From Verticillium longisporum (taxonomy: Eukaryota > Ascomycota > Sordariomycetes > Glomerellales > Plectosphaerellaceae): a DNA stretch of 64,000 nucleotides. The stretch spans positions 5,146,001 to 5,210,000 of the forward strand of contig JAETXT010000001.1 of NCBI GenBank assembly GCA_019188255.1, written 5' to 3'. Made by a program: the position numbers and the translations under genes. The notes under the pieces were generated by a model. That model ran no database searches. It was not told the DNA's origin and saw nothing but the letters and a program-made list of their open reading frames with translations. Shown in pieces: positions 11,806 to 24,134 of this stretch. Position 1 is the first letter of the stretch, and every line of letters starts with the position of its first letter.

Positions 11806-12899
11806 ATGGGCAAGTCAACGATTACCCTGGCGTCGGGCCACGAGATGCCCCTGGTGGGCTTCGGCCTGTGGAAGGTGCCCCGCGAGACTTGCGCCGACAC
11901 TGTCTACAATGTACGTTTCGACCAACATGTGCCTTCGCTCGACAGAGAAGCATATTGACGCCTCCTTTGTAGGCCATCAAGGTCGGCTACAGGCTATTCG
12001 ACGGAGCGTACGACTATCAGAACGAGAAGGAGGCCGGCGAGGGGATCCAGCGCGCGATCAAGGAGGGACTCGTCAAGCGCGAGGACATTTTCATCACGAC
12101 CAAACTCTGGAACAACTATCAAAGGAGCACGCCATCGATATGGCGAAGAAGCAGAACGAGGCCTGGGGTCTCGGCTACATTGACCTCTTTCTCATCCACT
12201 TCCCCTGCGCCCTGAAGTACATCGAGCCCTCGAAGCTGCCCTACCCGGTACGCAGCCTTTCGTGTTGATATGGGATTGACAAGCTCTGACATGCCCTAGG
12301 CCTGGTGGACCGATGCCGAGCGCTCCTCTGTCGAAACCGACAAGGTCCCCATCCGCGAGACGTGGGAGAGCCTCGAGTCGCTCGTCGACGAGGGTGTCGT
12401 CAAGTCGATCGGCGTCAGCAACTTCCAGGCCCAGTCCCTCTACGACATCTTCACCTACAACCGCCACCCGCTGTCCTCTCTGCAGATCGAGCACCACCCC
12501 TACCTCGTCCAGCCCGAGCTCGTCCAGCTCGCGCAGGAGAACAAGATTGCCGTGACGGCCTACTCGTCCTTCGGCCCCCAGTCCTTCATGGAGCTGCCGC
12601 CTGCGTTCAACAAGCGCGCCCGCGGCGCGCAGGGTCTCTTCGAGGTCGAGACAATCACGGCTCTCGCGGGCAAGCACGGCGTCACGCCGGCGCAGGTGCT
12701 CCTGCGGTGGGCGACGCAGAGGGGCGTCGCCGTCATTCCCAAGTCGAACAGCCAGGACAGGCTGAGGCAGAACTTGGAGGTCAACGGGTTCGACCTGACG
12801 GCGGAAGAGCTGGAGAGCATCTCGGATCTGGATCGGGGGTTGAGGTTCAACGACCCGGGATTCTACCTGCCGGATCACCCACTGCGCATTTTTGCTTAG
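11806..12899 (+). CDS. NAD(P)H-dependent D-xylose reductase, one-base frame break
   Basis: Aldo-keto reductase family 2 enzyme that reduces D-xylose to xylitol and L-arabinose to L-arabinitol in the cytosol, first step of fungal pentose catabolism. Exons 11806-11910, 11973-12247 and 12300-12899; 326 residues if one base is restored. Landmarks: [11 protein letters not shown], catalytic Asp and Tyr in [13 protein letters not shown], Lys in TTKLWNNY, His in DLFLIHFP, the xylose-reductase-type [34 protein letters not shown] and the cofactor loop IPKSNSQDR. In exon 2, TKLWNNY is followed by [16 protein letters not shown] in the next frame: one base is missing within TATCAAAGGAG around 12118-12124, most simply an A-run shortened by one. 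No intron can explain it. Neighbour of the arabinitol dehydrogenase gene. Confidence 0.9.
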
Positions 12900-13608
12900 G
12901 GGGAAATGGGAATTGATTCAGGGATGGTTGGAGTGTAGATACATAGACAAAAGAGACAATAGTGAAAATCAGAGCAAATGAAACACGTTCATCCTCAGCT
13001 TCTTTACCCTCCTAATGCTCGTCACGATATAAATTTCTCAAGTTTGGGTATGAAAACGGCGTGGCTGTAGGACGTATTTACTCAGCTACGCTCTGTGGGA
13101 AAGTAACCGATAAAAGACAAGCCATCGAGAACATGGCGACCATCCGAGAAACCAAACATTTGACTGGCCGGTTCCTCCTAGATTCCCAATTCGAGAAACG
13201 GGGACTCCCGCAACCGCCGTCCGGGTCCCATGGCATCTGGAACCGCCCCTCCTTTCCGTGTTAGGCAATGGGAAGCACTCCCACGTTGCCTCGTCCAAGA
13301 AGGGCAATCTAAACACTGGTCGCCTCTCATATGGGACCAAGACCCCTCGTCGTACTTGGGCCATGATGAGGCTCCGAGTCTACTTTTCTCTGTCGTAAGA
13401 TACATACTTTTGCGAGCCATCATTTGATTGAGTGACCTTTGACATATTGAGACGACCACTGAATAGGTCAGACCTGTCTCGCGACCGCAGCAGATTGACG
13501 GCCAGCGCAGGAAAACGGAATTGACGACGAGAAGCCGCTGACTTTCCAGCACGAATCAGGGCCGTTGGCGCTTTAAGAACATAAATACACAGTCGATCGA
13601 CCATCAAA
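12900..13608. other. Intergenic region between pentose genes
   Basis: Holds the terminator of xylose reductase and the promoter of the dehydrogenase. TTTACCC at 13003-13009 reads GGGTAAA on the minus strand and fits the GGNTAAA consensus of XYR1/XLR-1-type xylanolytic activators; TATAAAT occurs at 13028-13034 and ATAAATA at 13581-13587. These are single short matches without statistical weight. Confidence 0.4.
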
Positions 13609-15052
13609 ATGGCACCCGCGGTGCTCGAACCCGAGGTCGCGTGCTGTCTCCCCGTGAGGAACAGCAGCAAAGGCTTCACTAGTACCACCATCAAGGAGAT
13701 CCCTGCTGTCAACGACGCCGAGGTCCTCCAGGCGCCGCTACCTAACCCTTCACTCCAGGTCACAGCCGACCACCGGATCAAGACTGTCGAGGCGCCGGTC
13801 CTCGCGCCGAAGAAGGGGGAGGTTCTGCTTCAGATCAAGGCAACGGGCGTGTGTGGGTGAGTTTCAACCCCCAAAGTCCTCCGCTCTTCTTTTCCATCTC
13901 GGGACGCTTCCCTGACGAGGCAGCTCCGATATTCACTTCTGGAAATCCGGCCGCATCGGCACCCTGGTGGTCGAAGGCGACTGCATTCTCGGCCACGAGG
14001 CCGCCGGCGTCGTCATCCGTGTAGGAGAAGGCATCACCAACTTTGTCCCCGGCGACCGGGTCGCAATCGAGCCCGGCGTTCCGTGCGGCGATTGTTTCCT
14101 CTGTCTGGAAGGCCGGTACAACCTCTGCGAGGACGTGCAGTTCGCCGGCGTCTATCCTTACCACGGCACGCTGCAGCGCTACAAGACGCATCCCGCCAAG
14201 TGGCTCTACAAGTACGTCCATCGTCCCGAAGCCACTGCGGCATCCTCTGTCTGCATCCTGATGATTAGACCAGCTGTCAAAAACTCAAAGCTAACCTGCC
14301 AGGCTCCCCGACAACATATCCTACGCCCAAGGCGCCCTCCTTGAACCCCTCTCCGTCGTCCTGCACGGCATCCGCACCGCCGGCCTCGAGCTGGGCACCG
14401 GCGCCGTCATCTGCGGCGCCGGCCCCATCGGCCTCATCGCGCTCGCCGCCGCCCGCGCCTCGGGCGCCCACCCGCTCGTCATCACCGACATTGAGCCCCT
14501 GCGCCTCGCCTTCGCCAAGGAGCTCGTGCCCGGGTGCCTCACCTACCGCGTCGACCCGAGCCTGGGCGCAGAGGGCAACGGAAAGGCGATCCGGGCGCTG
14601 TTCGGCACCGAGACGGCTGGGGAGTACGTCGCGCCGAGGACGGTGCTCGAGTGCACCGGGGTCGAGAGCAGCGTCTGCGCCGCGGCGTTTGCGGTGCGGA
14701 GGGGCGGCACGGTCATGGTTATCGGGGTGGGGAGGGAGGTGATGAACAATCTGCCTTTTATGCACATTTCGCTGTCTGAGGTGAGATGCCGACCTGGCTT
14801 GCTGGCTGTCTTGTTGGCTCTGTACTGACGGGAGGTGGTCGACAGATCAAGCTCGACTTTATCAACCGGTACAGGGATACGTGGGCGCCGGGCATTCAGT
14901 GCCTGAGCGGTGGGATATTGAAGTTGGACAAACTCATCTCGCATACGTTTCCGCTTGAAAAGGCGGAGGAGGCTTTGACGCTGTCGTCTGATGTGAGGAA
15001 CGGGAGCATCAAGGTGCAGATTGTGGATGAGGTTGAGTCGCCACTATTTTGA
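13609..15052 (+). CDS. L-arabinitol 4-dehydrogenase (zinc-dependent MDR family)
   Basis: Exons 13609-13856, 13924-14211, 14303-14780 and 14846-15052, 406 residues, all phases consistent. Medium-chain polyol dehydrogenase that oxidises L-arabinitol (and usually xylitol or sorbitol to a lesser degree) with NAD in the cytosol. Catalytic-zinc residues lie in GVCGSDIHFW and GDCILGHEAAG; the structural-zinc lobe reads CGDCFLCLEGRYNLC; the Rossmann motif is GAGPIG, followed by VITDIEP, whose acidic residue favours NAD over NADP. LLEPLSVVLHGIRTAGLELG, VLECTGVESS and NNLPFMHISLSE match the fungal LadA group more closely than plain xylitol dehydrogenases; substrate preference remains inference. An N-terminal extension of about 45 residues precedes the core. 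It lies 709 bp downstream of xylose reductase in the same orientation. Confidence 0.87.
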
Positions 15053-15565
15053 GAGCTGAGGACTTGAAACATGGGCTTTATTGGGTTAGCAAAACATGAT
15101 GATGACCGATGTGATGGTTTCTGTGGCGAATCTGAGGCCGACCGTCTTGAAAAGGGGCATATGTCCGGTACTCCTCGATGTGACAGTTGGACCACTTGGC
15201 TCGTTCTCGTTGATCTCGAACGAGCAGTTCATGGTGAAGTTAGCCGAAAGCTCCAGTCATAGGGGATGTGGAGGTTCTTCGGTGATATTCTGTATACTAG
15301 GCATAATGGTGACCGTCATGGCCTCTTCACCGGCGCAGACTCTGACCTCGCCCCTTTGGATAACTACAGAACCATATAATAGTGTGTGAATCGCGCCTCT
15401 GATGGAATAATTCGGTGAACAAACACTGCGACTTTCAGGTCCCCTCTTAGCATGGCAATCTCACTTCCGTGAATCGCACACCTGTGCCTATTCACAGCGA
15501 CCGCCGAGCCTTCACGAGCTCATAAATCTCTAGTTCCCTAAGTCAACCCTCTAACACGATGGTCA
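15053..15565. other. Intergenic region
   Basis: Terminator of the dehydrogenase and leader of the following unknown gene. No open frame of interest and no repeat were seen. Confidence 0.5.
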
Positions 15566-16417
15566 ATGAAATCCCTAACCTTCAGCAACAGGCCCTCGAT
15601 CATACCATCCAGCGAAACATCAGCATCCAACTTCAACATGGCACACAACGAACACAACTACAACCAAATCCTATCACCTCAGGAGGAGCGCGAAGCACAG
15701 CCCTCGCCACGCCCACCAACCCTCCAAACCATCTCTCCCCCCCGTCCTCCCCCCATCGAGATTCTCTCCATCAAGTTCGCAACTTCACTGCCACCAAGCA
15801 CCTCCCCCCAACTCCCCCCAACAGCCAACCCAGCCCCCGTCTCCGACCTCCCCTACAAGCTCGAGCTCGACTTCCACATCCGCTACGCCGCCCACCCCCG
15901 CCCCATCGACATCCACCTCGCCATCCTCCCCCACCGCATCCCAGCCCAGAGCCTCTTCCACCAGACGCCCCCCACCCAGCCCGATCTACAATCCTACTAC
16001 CTCCACCAGCTCGCGCCCCTCTGCTACCGCGACCTCGACCTCAACCCATCCGTCCGGGCCCTCGGCCGCCAGACCCTCGACCGCCTAACCCACCACATCC
16101 TCCTCTTCTGCGAGCGCCACCTCCGCCCCGTCCTCGCCGCGCTCGCCGACGCCGGCCCCGTGATCCTGGAGCCGATCCCGCTCGTCACGAACGACGTGGC
16201 CAGGGAGGAGGGGCTGGGCCACAGTTTCGTGCCCGGCAGGGGGATGCCGCGGGGTCGCGTCACGGGGGCTCTGCAGCCCGTCATACCCTGTAGGGGGGAC
16301 GGCTCGCTGGACATGGAGTTTTTCGAGCGCGTGTTTCGGAGGATCAGGGAGGGGGGGACGATGGACCGATTTCAGCCCGCTTGGGATTCAGGGATGGATG
16401 CGGATTATTCAACATGA
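15566..16417 (+). CDS. Unrecognised Pro-rich protein
   Basis: An intronless frame of 283 residues. The first 80 residues are low-complexity and Pro/Ser-rich (PRPPTLQ, SPPRPPP); residues 90-200 look folded (YKLELDFHIRYAAHPRPIDI, then LDRLTHHILLFCERHLRPVLAAL). No signal peptide or membrane segment. The very strong preference for C in the third codon position in this frame only, against the two other open frames here, is the main evidence that it is coding. A competing frame opens 7 bp earlier (15559) but encodes an Arg/Pro-rich product and is rejected. Function unknown; expression would need to be shown. Confidence 0.6.
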   Translation: MKSLTFSNRPSIIPSSETSASNFNMAHNEHNYNQILSPQEEREAQPSPRPPTLQTISPPRPPPIEILSIKFATSLPPSTSPQLPPTANPAPVSDLPYKLELDFHIRYAAHPRPIDIHLAILPHRIPAQSLFHQTPPTQPDLQSYYLHQLAPLCYRDLDLNPSVRALGRQTLDRLTHHILLFCERHLRPVLAALADAGPVILEPIPLVTNDVAREEGLGHSFVPGRGMPRGRVTGALQPVIPCRGDGSLDMEFFERVFRRIREGGTMDRFQPAWDSGMDADYST

Positions 16418-16880
16418 GCATCTTAGGGTAGGCAGTTCCGGAAGAGGTAGAAAAGAAATAGTCGTTACCTGAGATGTCGAGAGCTGCCGGTGACCGTCAT
16501 CACTCACATGGCAGCCACCTGCCTACATGCTAGTGAAAGGCGAGGATTCTCTCGCCACTGTTGCTGGCACAGGGTCCCAGGCAGCGAACTAGTCATGACA
16601 GTCTACAAATAAGCTTTCACATGTCATGACGAAGGTGCAAAATCGTGAGAAGGAGCTTGGCCCTGGATTCTATCTATCATACCGCCCAGCCCCATACGGA
16701 ACACCCATGATATGGACACGGCTAACCACCGTAGGAAAAGTCTCAAGCAAGATAAGAACGACCTGTTCAAGCCATAGATGGCCTTTTTCATCGTACAAAT
16801 GAAGACACTGCGTCCCCCCCACCCCCCCCATCTATTAGAGACGTCATATTCGTAACTTCGCACCTCGTATGGCAGACTTC
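16418..16880. other. Convergent intergenic region
   Basis: Lies between the 3' ends of the unknown plus-strand gene and the minus-strand ABC transporter. A C-rich tract occurs near 16816-16829. It should contain both terminators; no coding signal is seen. Confidence 0.5.
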
Positions 16881-19800
16881 TCACTGCTCCTCCTCATCGA
16901 CATCCACGAGACGGCCCGAGTCCCACTTCTTCTTCGCCGCCTTGATGAGGAGGTCCAGCTCGCCGCTCATGTCACACATGCTGCGGAAGCTGCCCTTATC
17001 CTTGCGGATCAGCTCGTAGGGGTGTCCGTACTCCACGACGGAACCCTTGTCGAGAACGAGGACCTTGTCATAGTCGACAATGGTCTGCAGGCGATGCACA
17101 ATGGTGATAGTGGTACTCGACAATTCGCGGATCGTCTCTTGAATCTTGGAATCTGTTGCGTAGTCGATGGACGCAGTCGCCTCGTCCATGACCAGCACCG
17201 TGGGGTTCTTAAGGATAGCCCGTGCCAGGCAGAGCAGTTGCCTCTGACCTTGCGAGAGGTTGGATCCAGACTCGCTGACTGGAGAGGAGAGGTCAAGGAA
17301 GACGTTCTTGTTAGCCGGTGCGATTGATGCGGTGGGACTACGAGCAGGGGCGCCGTCGCTCGAGACGGAAATGGTCGGTGTTCCAGGGTTCAGAGACGAG
17401 GCTGCGGGCGTCTGCGGCCTAGTCAAGGACTCGCTGGGGCCGATGAGCTGCACCTTGCGCAGAGCCTCAAAGATCTGCTCGTCGGCGTACATGTCGAAGG
17501 GGTCAAGATTGGTGCGAATGGTACCCTGGAAAAGGGTCGGGTCCTGGGGCACGATGGTGATGGCCTCGCGAAGATCACGAAGGCCAATGAGGCCGATATC
17601 CACATCGTCAATAAGAATCTTACCCGCGTCCGCCTCAAGCGCACGGAAGATAGCTAGAGCGAGCGAACTCTTGCCGGCGCCAGTACGACCGACAATGCCG
17701 ACCTTTTCCTTGGGGTTGATCTTGAAGCTAAGGTTGCGCAAGACGGGGTCGAGTTCCTTACGGTAAGCCGTCGTGTAACCGATGAACTCGATGGAGCCCT
17801 GGCTGGGCCAGTTGGCGGCGGGTCGGTTCTTCTCGATGATGGGTTCCGCTTCTTGTTCGACGTCGAGATACTCCTTGATACGCTCGACAGAGTTCATGTT
17901 CTGTTCGTTCAGAGCGTACAGTCGGACGAGCCACAAGACGTTCTCCGTGAAGCCAATGGCATAGCTGAGCGAGATACCAGCCGCACCAGGATCAATCTTG
18001 CCCAGGCTGAGAATGACAAAGACTCCCGCAAAGAAAGACACGAGATCGCCGAGGAGATCGGTGCGGAACGACAGCCAACGGTTGCAAGCCCACATGTAAA
18101 TGAAAGGTCGCGACTGGGTGTTGATCTTGGTGAGGTTCTCCCGAATGAAGCGGCGCTCATCGCCATAGGCTCGGATCGTAGTCATGCCAGAAAGGGTCTC
18201 GCTGAACTGCTGGAAGAGAGGGCTCCGCTGGACGGCTTCCAGTCTCTTCAGATCGCGGGAGGCCCGCAGATAGAACGAGCCGACGAGCCAGTAAGCAATG
18301 GTGATGAAGACACCGGCAATGAGGAAACCGGGCGTGATGAAAGCAATAAGCGCAACGGTGACCACGATACCCAGAGCGCACCCAATGACGCCGATAGCGA
18401 TGGGGGCGACTTCCTGGTCGACAGCCTCGAGATCCTTGCTGAAACGGTTCATGAGCTGGCCGAGAGGGGTTACATCGAAGAACTTGAACTTGGCCCTCGA
18501 CACGGCTTCCATGAGCGACGTGTGGATCTTCTTGGATGCCGTGAGAGAACCATAGAAGATCCAAATGTCACGAATGAAGGCAGTCAAGGCGCCGAGAATG
18601 CCGATAACCGCGAGACCGGTGAGATAGTATGCCACATTGACACCATGGGATGCCTCAATGGCGAAGGTCGTGGAGTTGCCGACAAAGCCATAGTGTGCAA
18701 TGTGTGCAAAGTAGGTCGGCGACAGGCTCTGTTGGCTGTAGCTGTGCGACGCGGTTGAGAAGTCGATGCGGTCGACTTTTTCGACAACATATTGATTGGC
18801 CCACTCTCGGACCCAAACGTTCGTGGCGACGCCTGAGACTTGTTGCAGACTGAACACAACGCCGGCGACGATCCAGAACCACCAGGGACCCATCGAGCCA
18901 AGGTAGAGCTTGATGATCGGCCACTTGACAGCTCCGACGGCCTTGTTCTCGTCCATGGCGTCCTTCTGCTCCTTCTTCTTTGTAGGGTCTTTGGCAGGCG
19001 CACCATTTCCGTTTTCATCCCCGGGATTCACGACCGTCTCGGCGCTGTCTTCTCCGACGCTGGAGGGGACGCGGGACGGGATACGGGATGCGCAAGCAGT
19101 ACCGGGGCGGGATCGCTGGACATCCTCGCCGAGCTTTCCGGCTTCGATGAGCTCACCGGCAGGGCCTTGGACTGCCACTCTTCCATTCTCCAGGACGACG
19201 ACGAAATTGGCAGAGGGCGCGCAGAGCTGGATGTTGTGAGTGACGAGAATGCATGTTCGGTTGAGCATGAGCGGGCCGTGGATGGCATTGTTGAAGATCC
19301 ACTGTGCGGTATGAGAGTCGACGGCGCTCAGACAGTCGTCGAGCAGAAGATGGCGAGAGTTCGAGTAGAGGGCACGAGCCAGTGAGATGCGCTGTTTCTG
19401 GCCGCCTGAAAGTGTGATGCCCTTCTCTCCGACAAGGGTTTCGTCGCCGTTGTCGAGAATCTCCAGGTCGCGTTCCAGAGCACAGGCCACAATGACATTC
19501 TTATACCTCTCCTCGTCGAGATCGGCCGAGAAAAGAATGTTCTCCTTGATGTTGGCATTGACCAACCAAGCGGACTGTGCAACATAGGCGATCGTGTCGG
19601 CCAGTCCAGTCTCAGGATCGGGGCGGACGTCCTCTCGACTGCGACCACCGGGACAGTATACCTTGCCGTCGACCAAGGTCATCTCACCAAGAAGAGCCAT
19701 GAGCATGGAAGTTTTGCCAGATCCTGTCGGGCCAGCAATAATGTTGAGATGACCAATCTTGAAGTCCACGTTGAGGTCGAGCAGACGGAAGGCCATCGAT

Positions 19801-22081
19801 CCATCTTTGGCAATGGTATCCTTGCCACCCCAAATGAAGGTGGCATCCCTGAACCCAATGGTCTCTTTGCCATTCTCGTCCAGGTTGTCAACGCCGAGCT
19901 GTTCATATTTCTCCGTCTCCTCTTCCATCAGGAACTCCTCAACACGGTCGAGAGATACCTTTGTCTCTTGCACGTGCGCGAACATGTCGCCGAACTGGTC
20001 GAGGGGCACGCGGAGGAGCATGAAGAGCGAAATGGCAGTGAAGGCGACTGAGGGGTAGAGAGGCTTCTTCTCGACAGCAGTGTAGATGAGGAAGGAGAAG
20101 AACGTGATGAGGACAGGGACCGAGTTCCACACGGCAACAGCGCATGACCAGATGACGAAGCGCGACCGCAGGGCCTGGAGCTCCGCAGCCCGCTTCTCAT
20201 CGACGATCCTGCCAAATCGCTGCTCCCAGGCGAAATACTTGATGATGCGAATGTTGTTGAGAATCTCGTTCGTCACGTTGATACGCTTGTCCGTGGCCTT
20301 GAGGATTTGCTTGGACGTGTTGGTGAAGCCGCGAGCAAAGCCATAGTTGACGGGGAGCAGCAACGCCATGACGACGAGTCCAGGAATGGCGCTCAAGCCC
20401 ATAACCTGCCAAAGCAGAACAACTGAGATGACAAGCTGGGTGGGAGCGGAGGCGCAGGGGAAGTGGAGGTAGGCGGTAATCTCAGCAATTTTGAAGCTGT
20501 CGACTGACATGAGGTTGATGATGGTTCCAAGGTTTGCCTGTTCGTCGTCCGTCTTGGCCTCCTTCGGCGCACCAGCGGCGGACGCCTCGGCATCGGAGGC
20601 TGAGTCTTGCGACTTCTTCTTCTTCAAGCGCAGCTTTCGCTTAATCTTGTCCATGGTGCCCTCCTTGCCAGCATCTGCTTGGTCCTTCTTCTCGCCGAGG
20701 ACCTTGTCCGCGCCGGCCGCGGCCTTGCGCCGCAGCGCTTTGGCATAAATTTCACCGACGATGATGGCGCGGATACGAATGCAAATCTTTCGACCGATCC
20801 AGAGGGCCATTCCATCACCGAAGGAGCGAACAAGGTCGAGAATGGGCAGGAGAAGCACGTAAAGCAACAGCACGTTGATCGGCGCCTCGTCGGGTCTTTC
20901 GACATACTCGAGGATAGCCTTGAGCAGCAGTGTCGGCGCAAATGTGAAGACACCTCCAATGAAGGCAAGGAAGCACTGAAAAATAAGCTCGCCCTTGAAG
21001 TACTTGAGCAGGTGCATGGCCAGCGAGGTGGTCCTCTTGAGAGTTCGGTAGTCGGCAAGGACGGCGGCAGCCTTCTCCTGGGGCACAAGGTTCCAGACGG
21101 CCTTCATCTCGATGGTCTCCTTGTAGCCACGCCAGATCATGGGGTCGATCCAGGAGAAGGTGGCGAGCGACAGCAGGGAGGCCAGGGGCTCGCGCGAGGG
21201 CTCAACACCGTCCTCCCACTCGAGCAAGACAGTCTTGTTGCCCTTCCTCGTGCTTATGGCCATGACGAAGAGGAATGTCGTCAGGGCAAACTCAACAATG
21301 ACGAGGATCTGGATCAGGCGGCTGCTCGGATGGATCAAGACGGAGCGGAAGATGAAGGTGGTGAACAGCCACTGGCAACCGTAGATGGAGGCGGTGTGGT
21401 TCCACAGGGTCGCGGGGACTCGCCATTGCGTGCTGGTGAGGGTGAGACGGAGCGTGGCAATGACAAAGACGTAGAGCCAGGCCACGAGACCGGCGACGGC
21501 AGACAGCTTTCCCTTCTCGCCGTAGCCGCCAGTGACGATGGCAATGATGTAGATGGCAACAAGTCCAATGATGGCAGCCTCTTCGACGAATACCGACAAT
21601 TGCTGGGCAGGGGGGCGGTCGGCCTGGTCAACGGAGATGACGGAGCCGCGCGTTGTCGTCTTGATGAGCGAGAGACGGCCGCCGCCGTTGCGGTTCATGG
21701 TCAGAGGCTCGTCATTGTCGTCGCTGTCCTCGAGCTCGTCGGGTGGGAGGTCGGTGTGATTCGCGGCCGTATTGGCATGGTCATCGGCGGCGTTGGCGAG
21801 AGGTTCGTAGCCGCGCTTTCGAAGAGAGATGTGGGACGCTGCGCGCCAGGCGTACGGAAAGAGGAGAACGAGAAACGAGACAGCTATGGTGATGAATGGA
21901 AATAGGGATTTGAGAAAACTGTTGGCGGTCTTTGTTTAGCCATTGACTCTCAAGGTTTGCTGCTTTCCATGATGGGCCATTGAGAGCAGCGCGTAGGCAG
22001 GGGAGGGACATACTCTTGCTGGAAGCAGAGGGAGACATCATCAACCTGCCATATCGGCCAGCCGCAATGCGCGAAGCCCAT
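16881..22081 (-). CDS. ABCC-family (MRP-type) full ABC transporter
   Basis: Exons 22081-22014 and 21918-16881, 1701 residues. ATP-driven exporter of the C family (glutathione-S-conjugate, metal-conjugate or drug pump), probably vacuolar or plasma membrane. Upstream of the long frame a 22-codon exon (MGFAHCGWPIWQVDD) splices on with a GTATGT donor and correct phase. Order: TMD0 with several hydrophobic helices, a linker rich in acidic residues, TMD1, NBD1 (Walker A GPTGSGKT near 750, signature LSGGQ near 857, Walker B LLLDD near 880), TMD2, NBD2 (Walker A GRTGAGKSS near 1432, signature LSQGQ near 1579, Walker B VLVMDEA). The second signature has Gln for Gly at the third position, as in many MRPs. 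The arrangement with TMD0 recalls yeast Ybt1/Bpt1/Vmr1; substrate not determinable. Confidence 0.92.
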
Positions 22082-22431
22082 GATCCGCTGCTATATACGT
22101 TCGGTGACGGTGTCGGCGTCTGCGACGTGCCGGGTTGGGTACTCTCGGTTCCGGGCAGTTTGCGCTCAACCCAACACCAGGAGGGCGGGGAAGGAGAATA
22201 GGCGGCGCGCAGACAGAGTGTGCTGTGTAGATGATCGACAGTGACTTGTTGGTGAGGATCCGGTCGCGGGGGGACGGGTCAAGGACGGGTCGCCAATGGC
22301 CACAATCGTCAATGGTGATGGGCCGTCGCCGTTTGGAGAGTGAGCAAAACAAGAAGCAACAGACACGCAAGGCCGTTCGAAATCCAAAAGTGGACAGCCT
22401 GAGCGGCAAAAGATGTAGGTTGCCAGGTGGA

Positions 22432-22454
22432 GTCGCGAGTCGCGAGTCGCGAGA
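22432..22454. repeat. Short tandem repeat, GTCGCGA unit
   Basis: Three contiguous copies of a seven-base GC-rich unit (GTCGCGA), about 350 bp upstream of the ABC transporter start codon. Each unit contains the palindromic TCGCGA core, so it could be a protein-binding cluster, but there is no further evidence. Confidence 0.7.
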
Positions 22455-22670
22455 CTGTCGGGCCAGGGAATACTTTTGGAATTAGTCGTGGGCTCGTGAC
22501 AGGGAAGAGGCGGTCACGTCAGGGCCGCTATCTGTACAGTATCCCGATTGTCTTGGTGTAGCAGGAGGACTGGGGCCTTGTTCTCGGGACCCTGTCTGTC
22601 GACGATTTTCCTTTCGAGAGGGAGAGGAGGGTAGGAAGAGACAGAGACAAACGCGAGGAGACTGAGCACA

Positions 22671-22698
22671 GAGGCAGAGGCAGAGGCAGAGGCAGAGA
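22671..22698. repeat. Hexanucleotide repeat (GAGGCA)n
   Basis: About four and a half copies of GAGGCA in purine-rich DNA upstream of the ABC transporter gene. Simple slippage repeat. Confidence 0.75.
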
Positions 22699-24078
22699 GA
22701 GATCCAGATGATCGGGACTGCGAGGGCACCAGCACGTATGAGGAACCGAGTTTTGGCTATGGATGGCTATGGAGCTCTGAGTTCCACGGGACTGGCAACG
22801 CGGCGCCGGGCATGGGAGGGCCGTCGCAGGGCAGGTGCAGCTGGTGGAGCTTCATGACAGTAGCATGAGTAGGAAGCAGCAACCGACACCTGGAGAACTT
22901 GAAGCAGGCACGATCACCCCACTTGGATACCCTCGCCACTCCACCGTGCAATCCGCTCCTCCACAGCGATTTACCCCACTGAAGAATTTCTTCGGCTACG
23001 GTTCTCCTCCGTTTGTGAACCCTCCGTTTGTTAAATTGCCTACCTACAGTACATGTACACACACTGCCGGTGAGTGAGGTTGCTTCGCAGCATCGCCAGA
23101 CTCTAGTATCCATGTCTACAGGTCGATCAGCCAGACCGCCATGACGCTCTGCGCTTTGCGGTCAGTCTCGAGCGAAGAAGCTTTTCCAGCACTGCCTGCT
23201 CCTCTGCCCGACCCTACTTTCCCGGCCTCCCAATGTCGACCCCTTGCCCTGGCTTGTCCGGCTAGCACCTCACGCCTGCCACCCCGAGGTCCCAGGACAT
23301 CATTTCCCATCCCTCTGCGCGTCTAGTCACACCGCACACACCCGTCCTGCTCTGGCAATACTTTACTTCCCTACTTTACATGGTACGCCGGGGCACCGAT
23401 GCAAGCCCTCCTTGATACCAGATGACCCAATGCGGATGCACCCAGCAAAGATTGCCGACGCCATTTTAATTATTATGCAATCGACGACCATCGCCTTGCC
23501 ATGCAAAGAAAGCACTGAGCACATGCACGGCGGAGGAACTCGCCCGTCCCATGATGTCAGCCGAGCTCCACCGTCCAAAACCCTGGGGCACCGCCTCCGC
23601 TAACGAACCGTCAACGCACATGGCGTTTGTGCACACGAGGTACCTACCCACTGTGCGTGCTCCCTCCCAGCAGTGCCGTTCAACCACATCGCAGCGCGCG
23701 CCGCGGTCTGACGCACGCAATCCAGCCCTAGCACGCCTTTTGACTCGAGCCGGCCCCATGGCCCACCACGTACGTACGCAGTCTGCGCCGTGGGTGCCGA
23801 GCGAGGGACGGGGGGACTCAACTCGAACGCTACGCATCTCGATTGAGTCGATAGCTGCCTCGCCCAGTGCAAGGAGCCTCTTCCATTGCTGAAGGCCTCA
23901 GCCTAGGATGTCCGTTCCCTCATCCCTTCGATCAGATCAGATAACACGGTCCCCTCCGAGACCGGCATCGCCCCCCCCAGCAACAGCTCGCCAACGAACC
24001 CCATTGGCCATATGCCTCCATTATCAGATGCTGCTGACTCTCCAGAGAGCAAATGAGCAGCTGAGTAGTACATAGTAT

Positions 24079-24134
24079 GTAGCACAGCAGCACAGCAGCC
24101 GTAGCACAGCAGCACAGCAGCAGTAGCACAGCAT
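24079..24134. repeat. 22-bp tandem repeat rich in CAGCA
   Basis: Two full copies and a partial third of a 22-bp unit beginning GTAGCACAGCAGCACAGCAG (24079-24100, 24101-24122, 24123 onward), nearly perfect. The unit is itself built of AGC and ACAGC steps. Located in the gene-free region between the ABC transporter and SEC61. Confidence 0.8.

Noticed and set aside
20607..21905. 432-codon plus-strand frame
   Set aside because: Antisense shadow of the ABC transporter; the minus frame has Walker and signature motifs and a consistent first exon.
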